A DNA stretch of 64,000 nt from Eleusine coracana subsp. coracana (Eukaryota; Streptophyta; Magnoliopsida; Poales; Poaceae), in assembly GCA_032690845.1 (NCBI GenBank), contig CM064431.1, positions 27,534,300 through 27,598,299 of the forward strand, in the 5' to 3' direction. Shown in pieces: positions 45,583 to 56,202 of the stretch. The notes under the pieces were generated by a model. It saw only the letters and a program-made list of their open reading frames with translations, was not told where the DNA came from and ran no database searches. Position numbers and translations under genes: made by a program. How positions within the stretch are numbered: the first letter of the stretch is position 1; every line of letters begins with the position of its first letter.

Positions 45583-45996
45583 ATGGATTCCATGGCAGGG
45601 AACGATCCTCACACCACAAATATGGAGAGCTTCGTGGCAATTAAAGCTTGGATCCGGAGCATTACCAAGCATACACAAGAACTGCTGTCCCAGATCTGCT
45701 CTCAAACAGATCTGGAACCGCAAACGGTGCTCCCCACCCCAACATATCGCCCTCCACCACTTAGGGAAGTCGGCCACGACAATTTTTTTGAGGTGGACGT
45801 CAATTTGACACCACCAAATTTTTTGCCCCCGGAATTTCAGATCGTCAAGGGACCACTGCCCAACTGCCAACCAGGTTCCCTCGGTGACTACATCACCGGA
45901 TTCATGGAACATCCCACGCAGCTGGAGTTTCTACATCCGGTCCATCGGGCCATGCTCTTCACCGTCGATCTAACGGACCTCCTCCCTATTGTGTAG
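45583..45996 (+). CDS. 137-codon ORF of unknown function in the short LTR element
   Basis: ATG lies 35 bp after the LTR end, the place of gag. The product begins MDSMAGNDPHTTNMESFVAI and has Pro-rich middle segments, but I recognise no gag, zinc knuckle or enzyme motif. It may be a remnant of gag or a captured fragment; further stops follow directly (TAG at 45994, another within 20 bp). Confidence 0.35.
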   Translation: MDSMAGNDPHTTNMESFVAIKAWIRSITKHTQELLSQICSQTDLEPQTVLPTPTYRPPPLREVGHDNFFEVDVNLTPPNFLPPEFQIVKGPLPNCQPGSLGDYITGFMEHPTQLEFLHPVHRAMLFTVDLTDLLPIV

Positions 45997-47364
45997 GAAG
46001 GGGATGTCATGTAGGCTACTATCCCTACTGTAGCCACCTCCAACACTACATCGCTCAGATGCCCTACAAGATGATGCTACGGACTTCAAGGATAGCATTG
46101 AGCCTACTACTAAAACATTGTTGCTTGATGTTTCTTTTTTTGATGCCTTCTTCAGCTCCAACAATGGTAATGCATGCTACTCCACTAAAAATCAAATTAC
46201 ATATATTACACCTCATCGATACCGAACAATGTTGTGATGATTGGTGCTTCATCTAGCATTGTTGTTCCCGACCCAGCTCAGATGTTTGACCCCGGTGGAT
46301 TGTTTGATTTGGGAATTCTTGGACCACCACCTTCCTCCAACATATCTATGGGTACGCTCTTCAGCTTCTTCTACATCTGGCATACTTGCTACTCCACACA
46401 TTCAACACCCCCTATCTTTGGCATCATACATCAGCCGCCCACGACGGCTTCCCATGCTTCAAACTTCGGGTTCTATTCTTGGCCCTTCGCCTACATGGTG
46501 TCAACACAAATATATGGCGACCACTCAGAGTTGTAAATATATCACCTCCGCCAACATCTTTTAGCAGGAGGTTCACAACACAGAACATGTGTCATCAGTC
46601 ATGGATGTTATCACACACGGAGTAGGAGACACTATCTGTGTTACGTCATCTATCAAGGTTTTCTCCAACATAAGGCGCATGCACATCTACACCAAGTTGT
46701 TAGCCACAACAACGAACACTCTGGAGTATGGTCCTATTGTGGTCGCAGATAGGTCAGGAGACCCTACCTTGGTTTGCGTCTTGTCTCTCTTCTTCCACAG
46801 TCGTCAGTTGACTTGGCATATGACTGAGCTCTCAACGCTCATGGCACAAGGACCATTTCCCTGAGACCCTGGCAAGAAGATGTTTACAGATATGTCCAGT
46901 TATGCGCTTCATTACTTCTCAGGTCAGATTTCTTGTGATCCAATGATTCTAAATTTCGAGCTTAGGATTTTCTGAACAATTTCGCTGGATCAAGAGCCAT
47001 TCTATGAGAGCTGCTATGAAGTTTCCTTGATTCTTTGGGATTTTATATTGAAAATTTTCTGGCTGTACTCTATCAATTTCCTGGCGTGGACATTTGCTTT
47101 TGGAGTAATATGTGGTGGGCATAACAATGATCAGGATGCACTCAATGGGGATCATTGCCATGTCTGTCACATAGCTCCTACATATGTATTTCCTTTTGAC
47201 ATGGGGGAGATTGAATTTGGTGATAGTTTTGACATCATGTATCAGATGAGGGGCCCTAGCACACTCCTACCATTCTAGCAACTCACCATGTTAAGGGACA
47301 TCAATGCCAACAGTTTAATTGTTACAACACCACCTCCGATAGGACCTATGGCTATAAGCTCCAT
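45997..47364. other. Interior of the short LTR element without coding domains
   Basis: Only short frames of 60-110 codons in conflicting phases. A polypurine-like CATGGGGGAGATTGA occurs near 47202 but does not border the LTR. The tandem duplication begins in this interval at 46795. Confidence 0.5.
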
Positions 47365-47524
47365 TGTCAACGTGCTTCTTGCAGGTCTTTGCCTATTAAG
47401 ATATTTAACATTGGATCTAGGGTCTTCCATATTATAATAGGTTACTTAGAGGTCTGTGTCCTCTCTATATAAAGAGAGGCAGTTTATCAATAAAGGACAA
47501 GCAGGATTAAAGAGGTACAATCCT

Positions 47525-47563
<39 letters not shown>

Positions 47564-47681
47564 TATCGCCTCCCCTAGTGCCGCCGTCGCCGCTGCCACC
47601 GTCGCCACCATCATTGTTGCCATCGCCGCCACCGCCATCGTTGCTCTCTCTTTCCCTCCCTCTCCATTCATGCACATAACA
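47365..47681 (+). repeat. 3' LTR of the short LTR element, start not conserved
   Basis: Clear similarity to the 5' LTR begins at AACGTGC...GGTCTTTGCC and runs to CATAACA. The first roughly 70-95 bp of the 5' LTR have no clear counterpart. Confidence 0.75.
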
Positions 47682-47865
47682 ACATCACAGTTTGAATCAG
47701 ATGAAAAGGGGCCAGTTTACTTCATTCAGGTTTTAGAGAATGTTTTTGCAACCTATTGAAGCACTAAACTCATCATTTGCTGGGAAATAAGATAATACTG
47801 AAAATTATCAGTGAGGCTAAAGAAAAGAAAAACCAAATCTCTGTATTCATTTTTGATGCCTAGAC

Positions 47866-48159
47866 ATGAAACGAATGGTTAACATTTCACCAGAAAACAT
47901 AACACTGCCAAGGGCAGTTTCTGTCGCTGCACCGACTCGATCCAACAGTGAATGATGACACAGTGGTACACACATGAAAACCAATACTTCCAGCCACCAG
48001 CCTCATGCATCCAGATCAAAACTGAAGACTAGTCAGAAGGATCCACATTATGTTGCCACTCCTCGCTCAATTGTTTGTGGAAGGCATTCACTCAGAAAAC
48101 GCCTACAAGAGTTAGAGACTATAGTCAATTCTCATCATCTACATATATATCTTAATTAA
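47866..48159 (+). pseudogene. Unrecognised coding-like segment split by TGA TGA (copy 1)
   Basis: One frame reads MKRMVNISPENITLPRAVSV, AAPTRSNSE, then two consecutive TGA (47953-47958), then MKTNTSSHQPHASRSKLKTS up to RKRLQELETIVNS. The composition is protein-like (basic, Ser/Thr-rich with a short heptad-like end) but I do not recognise a family. The same segment recurs 3384 bp to the right. It may be an exon of a captured or host gene, or chance. Confidence 0.25.
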
Positions 48160-48420
48160 AGGTATTCAGGTTTGTTGTCTGAATTTTACCATGCTGTTAC
48201 ATCGCTGCAGAAGTGTAAATCCCAAAGTACAAATAAAAGAAACTGATATCAAATTCTGGACATTCAAAAGAATCTCACAATGCAGTCGTAAGCAATCATA
48301 AGATGGTTACCTATCCTTTTTAATAGAAGGGTCAGTAAGTTACAGGACTGATTACATCCTGTTATAATCCTTTTCTATAAGGCTCCTGAGCTAATAAAAA
48401 ACAAATATCGCAAGGTAATG

Positions 48421-48435
48421 ACCCCCCCCCCCCCC
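48421..48435. repeat. Poly-C run
   Basis: About fourteen C in a row; the same run is in copy 2 near 51806-51819. Confidence 0.9.
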
Positions 48436-49848
48436 TTCTTCTAAACATTGTTCTTTTTTTGTTTCAATTGAAGTGTATGTGCCACTAGTGCAATTAAAAC
48501 ATTTGACAAACTAAAGTGCAAATTGAAATTCATTTGGCAATCTCATGAAAAACTATAAACTTTTTAATATACATTACTCAAGAGCATCCACTCCCCAAGG
48601 ATTTTGACTGCCACAATATGACTGAATAAATATTTGCATCAATTATACTCCTGTTATACATTATACATATATCAAATCAGCTTCCCAAGTTTGAGAGGAA
48701 AACTGCAAGAAGAGCAACAGCTGCAAAATTGAGATGAAGCACAAGTTGATGGGTCATTCAGTAAGCCTATAATATCACATATCGATACATAAGTAATACG
48801 ATTGTTGATAGAAATGCTAGTGAGAAATAAATAGACAAGCTTCAGCAATAAAAAATTCTAAAGATCCTAGCTGATGATCCATAGCCTAACTCTGATAGTT
48901 TAGAAGGTGCATTTGAACATAATCTTGAATAGTACGGCCTTGAGATGACAAACAATGAAACAGATCTAAATTCCAATTTAAATAACATGAATTAAGACAT
49001 ATAGTATGATAACTATGCATATTCCTGATTTATTTCTTTTTACTTTGGAAAAGGGTGGTGGCAAAGATATATAACATCTGTACAAAAAAAAAACATTAAA
49101 CAGTCTAAAACCCTTCATGGTTGAAAATTTTTGTTGAATTAATTGAATAAGGCAGAGTGTAATAAAACATTAGGACGCAGATGAGAAATATATGAAAGAA
49201 GTCTTCCAACACACTGTTTGTAACACAACAATTCATGTGGCAATTCAAACTATTGTTCCATTGCCCCATTGGTAGGTAATTGTGTCTTAGTCTGACCCAT
49301 GTTATTTCGACTCTACCTGGCAAGTCTCATTTTGTTGAGTTTAAAAATATGGAACACTATTGATATACTTTTTATATTTTGAATACTAGGGATATTCTTT
49401 TATTTGTTGCTTCATATTGTGTTCTGGATTGTTCGATTTCTGTCACCTAAAATGTTACAGCTCATGTAGAGAGTTCCAGAGCTAGGTAAATATTGTGTAC
49501 AAATACATTATCTTTCTAGTCAGGTGTAGGCGATGATTATCTTTCTGGATTGGTTGTCGGCAGTAATAGTGCTAATTCTTGGAACAGAAGCCAAAGAAAG
49601 TAGAAGACGTGGACAGACAATCACGCAAGCAATCGTGATGACGTTTTTATGGTTGTACTGCACCAAATGATCACTGGTTCATTCAAAATCAGCATCGCCA
49701 ATTTGTGACAGAATGCACGTTATGAGCACTATGTATATATGATGAGTATAACAAGAAAATGTATTTGTTTTAGTTTTTGAATTGTAACAATAACTCAGTT
49801 GCTTGTATTAATATAGAGGACATCATAGTAACTTTTTCCTGTTTTTCA

Positions 49849-49939
49849 GAGAGAAGGAACATCATCAGCTCGTTCAAATGGCATGGTTATGGTCAATCCC
49901 AGTAAAGGATCAATTGTGATGCAGCAGAATTGCTTGTGA
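49849..49939 (+). pseudogene. Possible terminal exon of an unidentified gene (copy 1)
   Basis: A good acceptor (TTTTTCCTGTTTTTCAG) is followed by an open frame REGTSSARSNGMVMVNPSKG and SIVMQQNCL ending at TGA. It could be the last exon of a host gene whose earlier exons were lost or lie in 47.7-49.8 kb. The image in copy 2 is at about 53234-53324. I cannot name the product. Confidence 0.3.
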
Positions 49940-50178
49940 CAGTTTCCGAAAAAAAATGGTTTGCATCTCGTGGAATCTAGGTCATACAAAGGAAGAAACT
50001 GTGCTAATCCTGTTTTAAGTACGAGGCCACGCTATGAAAACCTTCGTTGGTGAAAAACAATAAACTGGCATCCACATTCCCTCACAAAGCATGCCTTTTT
50101 TTTTCTTGAAAACGCAGGAGAGCTACGTTTTATTAAATTAAGAAGAAAAATGGGATAAAAACCCAGATACAACACACG

Positions 50179-50908
50179 CCACAGTCGTCAGTTGACTTGG
50201 CATATGACTGAGCTCTCAACGCTCATGGCACAAGGACCATTTCCCTGAGACCCTGGCAAGAAGATGTTTACAGATATGTCCAGTTATGCGCTTCATTACT
50301 TCTCAGGTCAGATTTCTTGTGATCCAATGATTCTAAATTTCGAGCTTAGGATTTTCTGAACAATTTCGCTGGATCAAGAGCCATTCTATGAGAGCTGCTA
50401 TGAAGTTTCCTTGATTCTTTGGGATTTTATATTGAAAATTTTCTGGCTGTACTCTATCAATTTCCTGGCGTGGACATTTGCTTTTGGAGTAATATGTGGT
50501 GGGCATAACAATGATCAGGATGCACTCAATGGGGATCATTGCCATGTCTGTCACATAGCTCCTACATATGTATTTCCTTTTGACATGGGGGAGATTGAAT
50601 TTGGTGATAGTTTTGACATCATGTATCAGATGAGGGGCCCTAGCACACTCCTACCATTCTAGCAACTCACCATGTTAAGGGACATCAATGCCAACAGTTT
50701 AATTGTTACAACACCACCTCCGATAGGACCTATGGCTATAAGCTCCATTGTCAACGTGCTTCTTGCAGGTCTTTGCCTATTAAGATATTTAACATTGGAT
50801 CTAGGGTCTTCCATATTATAATAGGTTACTTAGAGGTCTGTGTCCTCTCTATATAAAGAGAGGCAGTTTATCAATAAAGGACAAGCAGGATTAAAGAGGT
50901 ACAATCCT

Positions 50909-50947
<39 letters not shown>

Positions 50948-53563
50948 TATCGCCTCCCCTAGTGCCGCCGTCGCCGCTGCCACCGTCGCCACCATCATTG
51001 TTGCCATCGCCGCCACCGCCATCGTTGCTCTCTCTTTCCCTCCCTCTCCATTCATGCACATAACAACATCACAGTTTGAATCAGATGAAAAGGGGCCAGT
51101 TTACTTCATTCAGGTTTTAGAGAATGTTTTTGCAACCTATTGAAGCACTAAACTCATCATTTGCTGGGAAATAAGATAATACTGAAAATTATCAGTGAGG
51201 CTAAAGAAAAGAAAAACCAAATCTCTGTATTCATTTTTGATGCCTAGACATGAAACGAATGGTTAACATTTCACCAGAAAACATAACACTGCCAAGGGCA
51301 GTTTCTGTCGCTGCACCGACTCGATCCAACAGTGAATGATGACACAGTGGTACACACATGAAAACCAATACTTCCAGCCACCAGCCTCATGCATCCAGAT
51401 CAAAACTGAAGACTAGTCAGAAGGATCCACATTATGTTGCCACTCCTCGCTCAATTGTTTGTGGAAGGCATTCACTCAGAAAACGCCTACAAGAGTTAGA
51501 GACTATAGTCAATTCTCATCATCTACATATATATCTTAATTAAAGGTATTCAGGTTTGTTGTCTGAATTTTACCATGCTGTTACATCGCTGCAGAAGTGT
51601 AAATCCCAAAGTACAAATAAAAGAAACTGATATCAAATTCTGGACATTCAAAAGAATCTCACAATGCAGTCGTAAGCAATCATAAGATGGTTACCTATCC
51701 TTTTTAATAGAAGGGTCAGTAAGTTACAGGACTGATTACATCCTGTTATAATCCTTTTCTATAAGGCTCCTGAGCTAATAAAAAACAAATATCGCAAGGT
51801 AATGACCCCCCCCCCCCCCTTCTTCTAAACATTGTTCTTTTTTTGTTTCAATTGAAGTGTATGTGCCACTAGTGCAATTAAAACATTTGACAAACTAAAG
51901 TGCAAATTGAAATTCATTTGGCAATCTCATGAAAAACTATAAACTTTTTAATATACATTACTCAAGAGCATCCACTCCCCAAGGATTTTGACTGCCACAA
52001 TATGACTGAATAAATATTTGCATCAATTATACTCCTGTTATACATTATACATATATCAAATCAGCTTCCCAAGTTTGAGAGGAAAACTGCAAGAAGAGCA
52101 ACAGCTGCAAAATTGAGATGAAACACAAGTTGATGGGTCATTCAGTAAGCCTATAATATCACATATCGATACATAAGTAATACGATTGTTGATAGAAATG
52201 CTAGTGAGAAATAAATAGACAAGCTTCAGCAATAAAAAATTCTAAAGATCCTAGCTGATGATCCATAGCCTAACTCTGATAGTTTAGAAGGTGCATTTGA
52301 ACATAATCTTGAATAGTACGGCCTTGAGATGACAAACAATGAAACAGATCTAAATTCCAATTTAAATAACATGAATTAAGACATATAGTATGATAACTAT
52401 GCATATTCCTGATTTATTTCTTTTTACTTTGGAAAAGGGTGGTGGCAAAGATATATAACATCTGTACAAAAAAAAAAACATTAAACAGTCTAAAACCCTT
52501 CATGGTTGAAAATTTTTGTTGAATTAATTGAATAAGGCAGAGTGTAATAAAACATTAGGACGCAGATGAGAAATATATGAAAGAAGTCTTCCAACACACT
52601 GTTTGTAACACAACAATTCATGTGGCAATTCAAACTATTGTTCCATTGCCCCATTGGTAGGTAATTGTGTCTTAGTCTGACCCATGTTATTTCGACTCTA
52701 CCTGGCAAGTCTCATTTTCTTGAGTTTAAAAATATGGAACACTATTGATATACTTTTTATATTTTGAATACTAGGGATATTCTTTTATTTGTTGCTTCAT
52801 ATTGTGTTCTGGATTGTTCGATTTCTGTCACCTAAAATGTTACAGCTCATGTAGAGAGTTCCAGAGCTAGGTAAATATTGTGTACAAATACATTATCTTT
52901 CTAGTCAGGTGTAGGCGATGATTATCTTTCTGGATTGGTTGTCGGCAGTAATAGTGCTAATTCTTGGAACAGAAGCCAAAGAAAGTAGAAGACGTGGACA
53001 GACAATCACGCAAGCAATCGTGATGACGTTTTTATGGTTGTACTGCACCAAATGATCACTGGTTCATTCAAAATCAGCATCGCCAATTTGTGACAGAATG
53101 CACGTTATGAGCACTATGTATATATGATGAGTATAACAAGAAAATGTATTTGTTTTAGTTTTTGAATTGTAACAATAACTCAGTTGCTTGTATTAATATA
53201 GAGGACATCATAGTAACTTTTTCCTGTTTTTCAGAGAGAAGGAACATCATCAGCTCGTTCAAATGGCATGGTTATGGTCAATCCCAGTAAAGGATCAATT
53301 GTGATGCAGCAGAATTGCTTGTGACAGTTTCCGAAAAAAAATGGTTTGCATCTCGTGGAATCTAGGTCATACAAAGGAAGAAACTGTGCTAATCCTGTTT
53401 TAAGTACGAGGCCACGCTATGAAAACCTTCGTTTGTGAAAAACAATAAACTGGCATCCACATTCCCTCACAAAGCATGCCTTTTTTTTTCTTGAAAACGC
53501 AGGAGAGCTACGTTTTATTAAATTAAGAAGAAAAATGGGATAAAAACCCAGATACAACACACG
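50179..53563. repeat. Tandem duplication, copy 2 (3385 bp)
   Basis: Differences from copy 1 that I could find: G48739 to A52123, G49334 to C52719, G50049 to T53434, and an A10 run near 49084 that is A11 near 52468. Copy 2 includes a second image of the LTR (about 50749-51065). Confidence 0.97.
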
Positions 53564-53940
53564 CCACACACACTGGTCTTGCGTAGTTACATTCGCGCCT
53601 TTTTGAAATGACTACCCGACCCTAAACACCCGCGAGAGGGGCAGTTAGGAAAGAAATCCCTCGAGCCCTGCAAGCACCCACATTCTACGCTCCTCCCCGG
53701 CCAAGGAAAGAGCACATGCTATACTCGGTTGTTGTCCAACAAAGACACACCGATTCCTATGTGTCCATATGATCCAAGCTCCTAGCACAACGAGGGAGTT
53801 GATCCCATCACGAGTGAGCCCACTTGCTGCCGTTGCGCTAATTTTGTTGACCTGGTGAATCATTCTTGTAATTGGCAGGAGATGCCCCAAACTTATCGGA
53901 ATCTCTTGCTACTAACTGTACTTCTGATCCAGTTTAATAC
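53481..53940 (-). mobile_element. 5'-truncated LINE (non-LTR retrotransposon) tail
   Basis: On the minus strand: the ORF2 C-terminus (stop 53645) with NSLVVLGAWIIWTHRNRCVF and SLAGEERRMWVLAGLEGF, typical of the last part of plant L1-type ORF2. A 3' UTR of about 160 bp follows, ending in a poly(A) tail (T9 at 53481-53489). The catalytic endonuclease and reverse transcriptase parts are absent, as in most 5'-truncated insertions. The 5' limit near 53940 is approximate. The last 85 bp of the tail also appear at 50096-50178 because of the tandem duplication. Confidence 0.8.
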
Positions 53941-55200
53941 AAGCTCCAGTGACTTCTTCTAAGTCCGCAGCAACACACGGGCAATTTGCCAGTATGTATA
54001 TATTTGAACATCTAATTGGTCGGTCCCATGTACATTATTTTGGGCCACAGCCATGTGGGGCCAGCCTGTTAGTTCAGAGATAGTGTTCGTTCTTATCATG
54101 TTCTTGAGCCAAGACCTTCTTTTTATTATGATTCATATTTAGCATTTCAAACTTGTATAAAATTTGTATATGATGTCTAAATGGTTTGATTTTTTAAAAC
54201 ATTTTTTTTAATTTTTTTTGCATGATTATAGTGTCTTTTCATCTTGCTCATTAGCTAAAGGTTTGAAATGATTCATCGACTCATTAATAATCTTTTTTAA
54301 ACAATATGTTCATATTTTTAAATACATAAAATAATTTGAATTTACAAACAATATTTTATGTGTATGTACATTTCATACACCTCTACAAATATCAATTTGT
54401 TATATATATGTTTCAAAATTTTGTACACAAGTTTAAGTTAAAATGGTTGACATTTGATTTGACAACACATATCTCATATGTGGTTTACTAAAATTTGAAC
54501 ACACTTTGATATAAATAAATTAAAAAACTATATAAAATAAATATGGAGGTTGTTTTTGTCAAGGATCAATCCCACACCGAAATTCAATTAAAAATTCAAT
54601 ATATTTTTGGAGATACAAAAATGTAATAATTTGGACAGATAAAACGTTTTCTTTGAACAGAAAACGACTTTGCCTTGGGCCGATGTCGGGTATAGTTGGG
54701 CCGAGCAAATAAAAAAAATGTTTTGTTATGTTGGGCCGAGCAAAGAAAACCGAGATAAGTAAAGTTCGGGTGTTTCATAGAGCAACAAATGTTGTGTTGT
54801 GCGGTGGCTGGTAATTTCATTTGAATGTCAGGCCAGGTATGGCATTGTATCTCGATTTCTTCTATTCTCCTACTTAATACAATGACATGCAGCTCTTCTT
54901 CGTGTTCCAGAAAAAAATTCCTTTGAATGCAGCAAGCCATTGGTTCGATTCCTGAAGTGAGTTTGAATTTCTTTATTTTTATTACTTTTCTTTTTCCAGC
55001 TAAACTCCTTTCCTTTGTTTGTTGATTCTTGACGTTTCGAATATCTTTTTTTTCTTTTTTTTTCACGAGCCTTCTCAATCCGTTTCTATTTTTTTTATTC
55101 CTTGGAAAAAGCGAGAGTAGGTTTAATTTCTAGATACTTTTGTTTTCAAACAATAATTATATAAAAAATCTAATTTTTATCTATGTCATTAATACATACA
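53941..55200. other. AT-rich intergenic stretch
   Basis: No gene seen. Two AT-rich simple tracts occur. GGTTCGATTCC near 54943 fits a Pol III B box, but there is no A box or folded tRNA around it. A 160-codon open frame on the minus strand (54596-55078) is a low-complexity K/R-rich frame and is not called. Confidence 0.45.
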
Positions 55201-55505
55201 AAGACTTAACGTTCACAGCCATGTTGCCCATTCTTTTATTTCCTACACCAAAGCCAAAAAACATAGTGACGAAAATCTAAACCTATGACAAGTTTCTATT
55301 TATCATAAAATTGTGACCCTCACAATTCACATCACATGACAAAATATTCTTGGTCACAATATCTAATTGTTTTCGTTTGTGATGATTTTGCATTCATTTT
55401 CATGACATACAACTAAAATTCATCATGAAATAAAATTAATCGTCATAAAATAATGCATCAAGTGACGTTTTGATGATTGTCATTCTAGAATCGTCATGGA
55501 ATATA
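55201..55505. mobile_element. CACTA/MITE-like right-end fragment
   Basis: Repeated GTGACGA, CATGACAA, GTCATAAAA words in both orientations lead to the end AATATTTGTTGTAGTA (about 55490-55505), the inverse of a TACTACAACAAATATT terminus, close to CACTACAACAAAT. The left end is not found. Confidence 0.45.
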
Positions 55506-55799
55506 ATATTTGTTGTAGTACTGGCGAGGCGAGGTCGTTTGTCGCCTCCCCCATTATGTTTCACCTAAATAAGAAGGTGTGCTGTGTGCACATGAAATTA
55601 CAATCGGATGCTAGTTACATGTCAAAAATATTACTAAACGTCCAAACAGAGCCTAATAGTTTAAGAAATACCACGTGACATGAAATCTACATAATTCTTT
55701 ATTCACACGTATAGTTTATGTTAGTGTTTGTCACGGATATCACGTGACGCTAATGACCCGTTTTGATAATGAATAAACAAAAACATAACAATAAAAAAG

Positions 55800-56065
55800 G
55801 TCTGTAGCGGCGAGCAGTCCACCCGCCGCTACGCAAATATAGCTACAAATAAGCGTTTATAGTGGCGGGTGGTATGACGCCGAAACCAACCGCCGCTACA
55901 GACCACTTTATAGCGGCGGTTGAAGATGTCAACCGCCGCTACTGAGAAGATGTCAACCGCCGCTACTGACGAGCACAGTAGCGGTGGTTGACATCTTCAA
56001 CCGCCGCTATTTTGTTTTAGAATTAGCAGCGGTTGACATCTTCAACCGCCGCTACTTGCTATTTT
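55800..56065. repeat. CACTA subterminal repeat array TAGCGGCGG
   Basis: About eleven copies of TAGCGGCGG or its complement CCGCCGCTA, several as inverted pairs joined by a TTGACATCTTCAA-type spacer. Arrays of short inverted repeats are the binding sites of TnpA-like proteins in CACTA elements (established for En/Spm). Seen directly. Confidence 0.85.
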
Positions 56066-56202
56066 TAAAATAAAAAATAAAATTCAGTATATATATAGAA
56101 ATCATAGCACAGTAAATTTATAATATGTCATCACAAAAATTTATAACACATCATCACAGAATATATACAATATCTCAAAATATTCATGCATTACAAAATA
56201 TC

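Larger units (their letters stand above)
45163..47681 (+). mobile_element. Short non-autonomous LTR element
   Basis: LTR ends are TGTTAT...ATAACA. ACATC flanks both sides (45158-45162, 47682-47686). A Met-tRNA-like primer site TTGGTATCAAGAGC follows the 5' LTR (45551-45564). No protease, integrase or reverse transcriptase is visible in the 1.8-kb interior. Its right part, including the 3' LTR, lies inside the tandem duplication. Confidence 0.75.
46795..50178. repeat. Tandem duplication, copy 1 (3384 bp)
   Basis: The unit runs from CCACAGTCGTCAG inside the short LTR element to ACAACACACG inside a LINE 3' UTR. Copy 2 follows head to tail. The breakpoints share the pentamer CCACA (46795-46799, 50179-50183, 53564-53568). 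Confidence 0.97.

Noticed and set aside
54930..54960. tRNA or SINE from the GGTTCGATTCC box
   Set aside because: Only a B-box-like word; no A box at the right distance, no cloverleaf, no poly(T) terminator or poly(A) tail.
54596..55078. 160-codon minus-strand ORF
   Set aside because: Lys/Arg-rich low-complexity start and no recognisable motif; it lies in AT-rich intergenic DNA.
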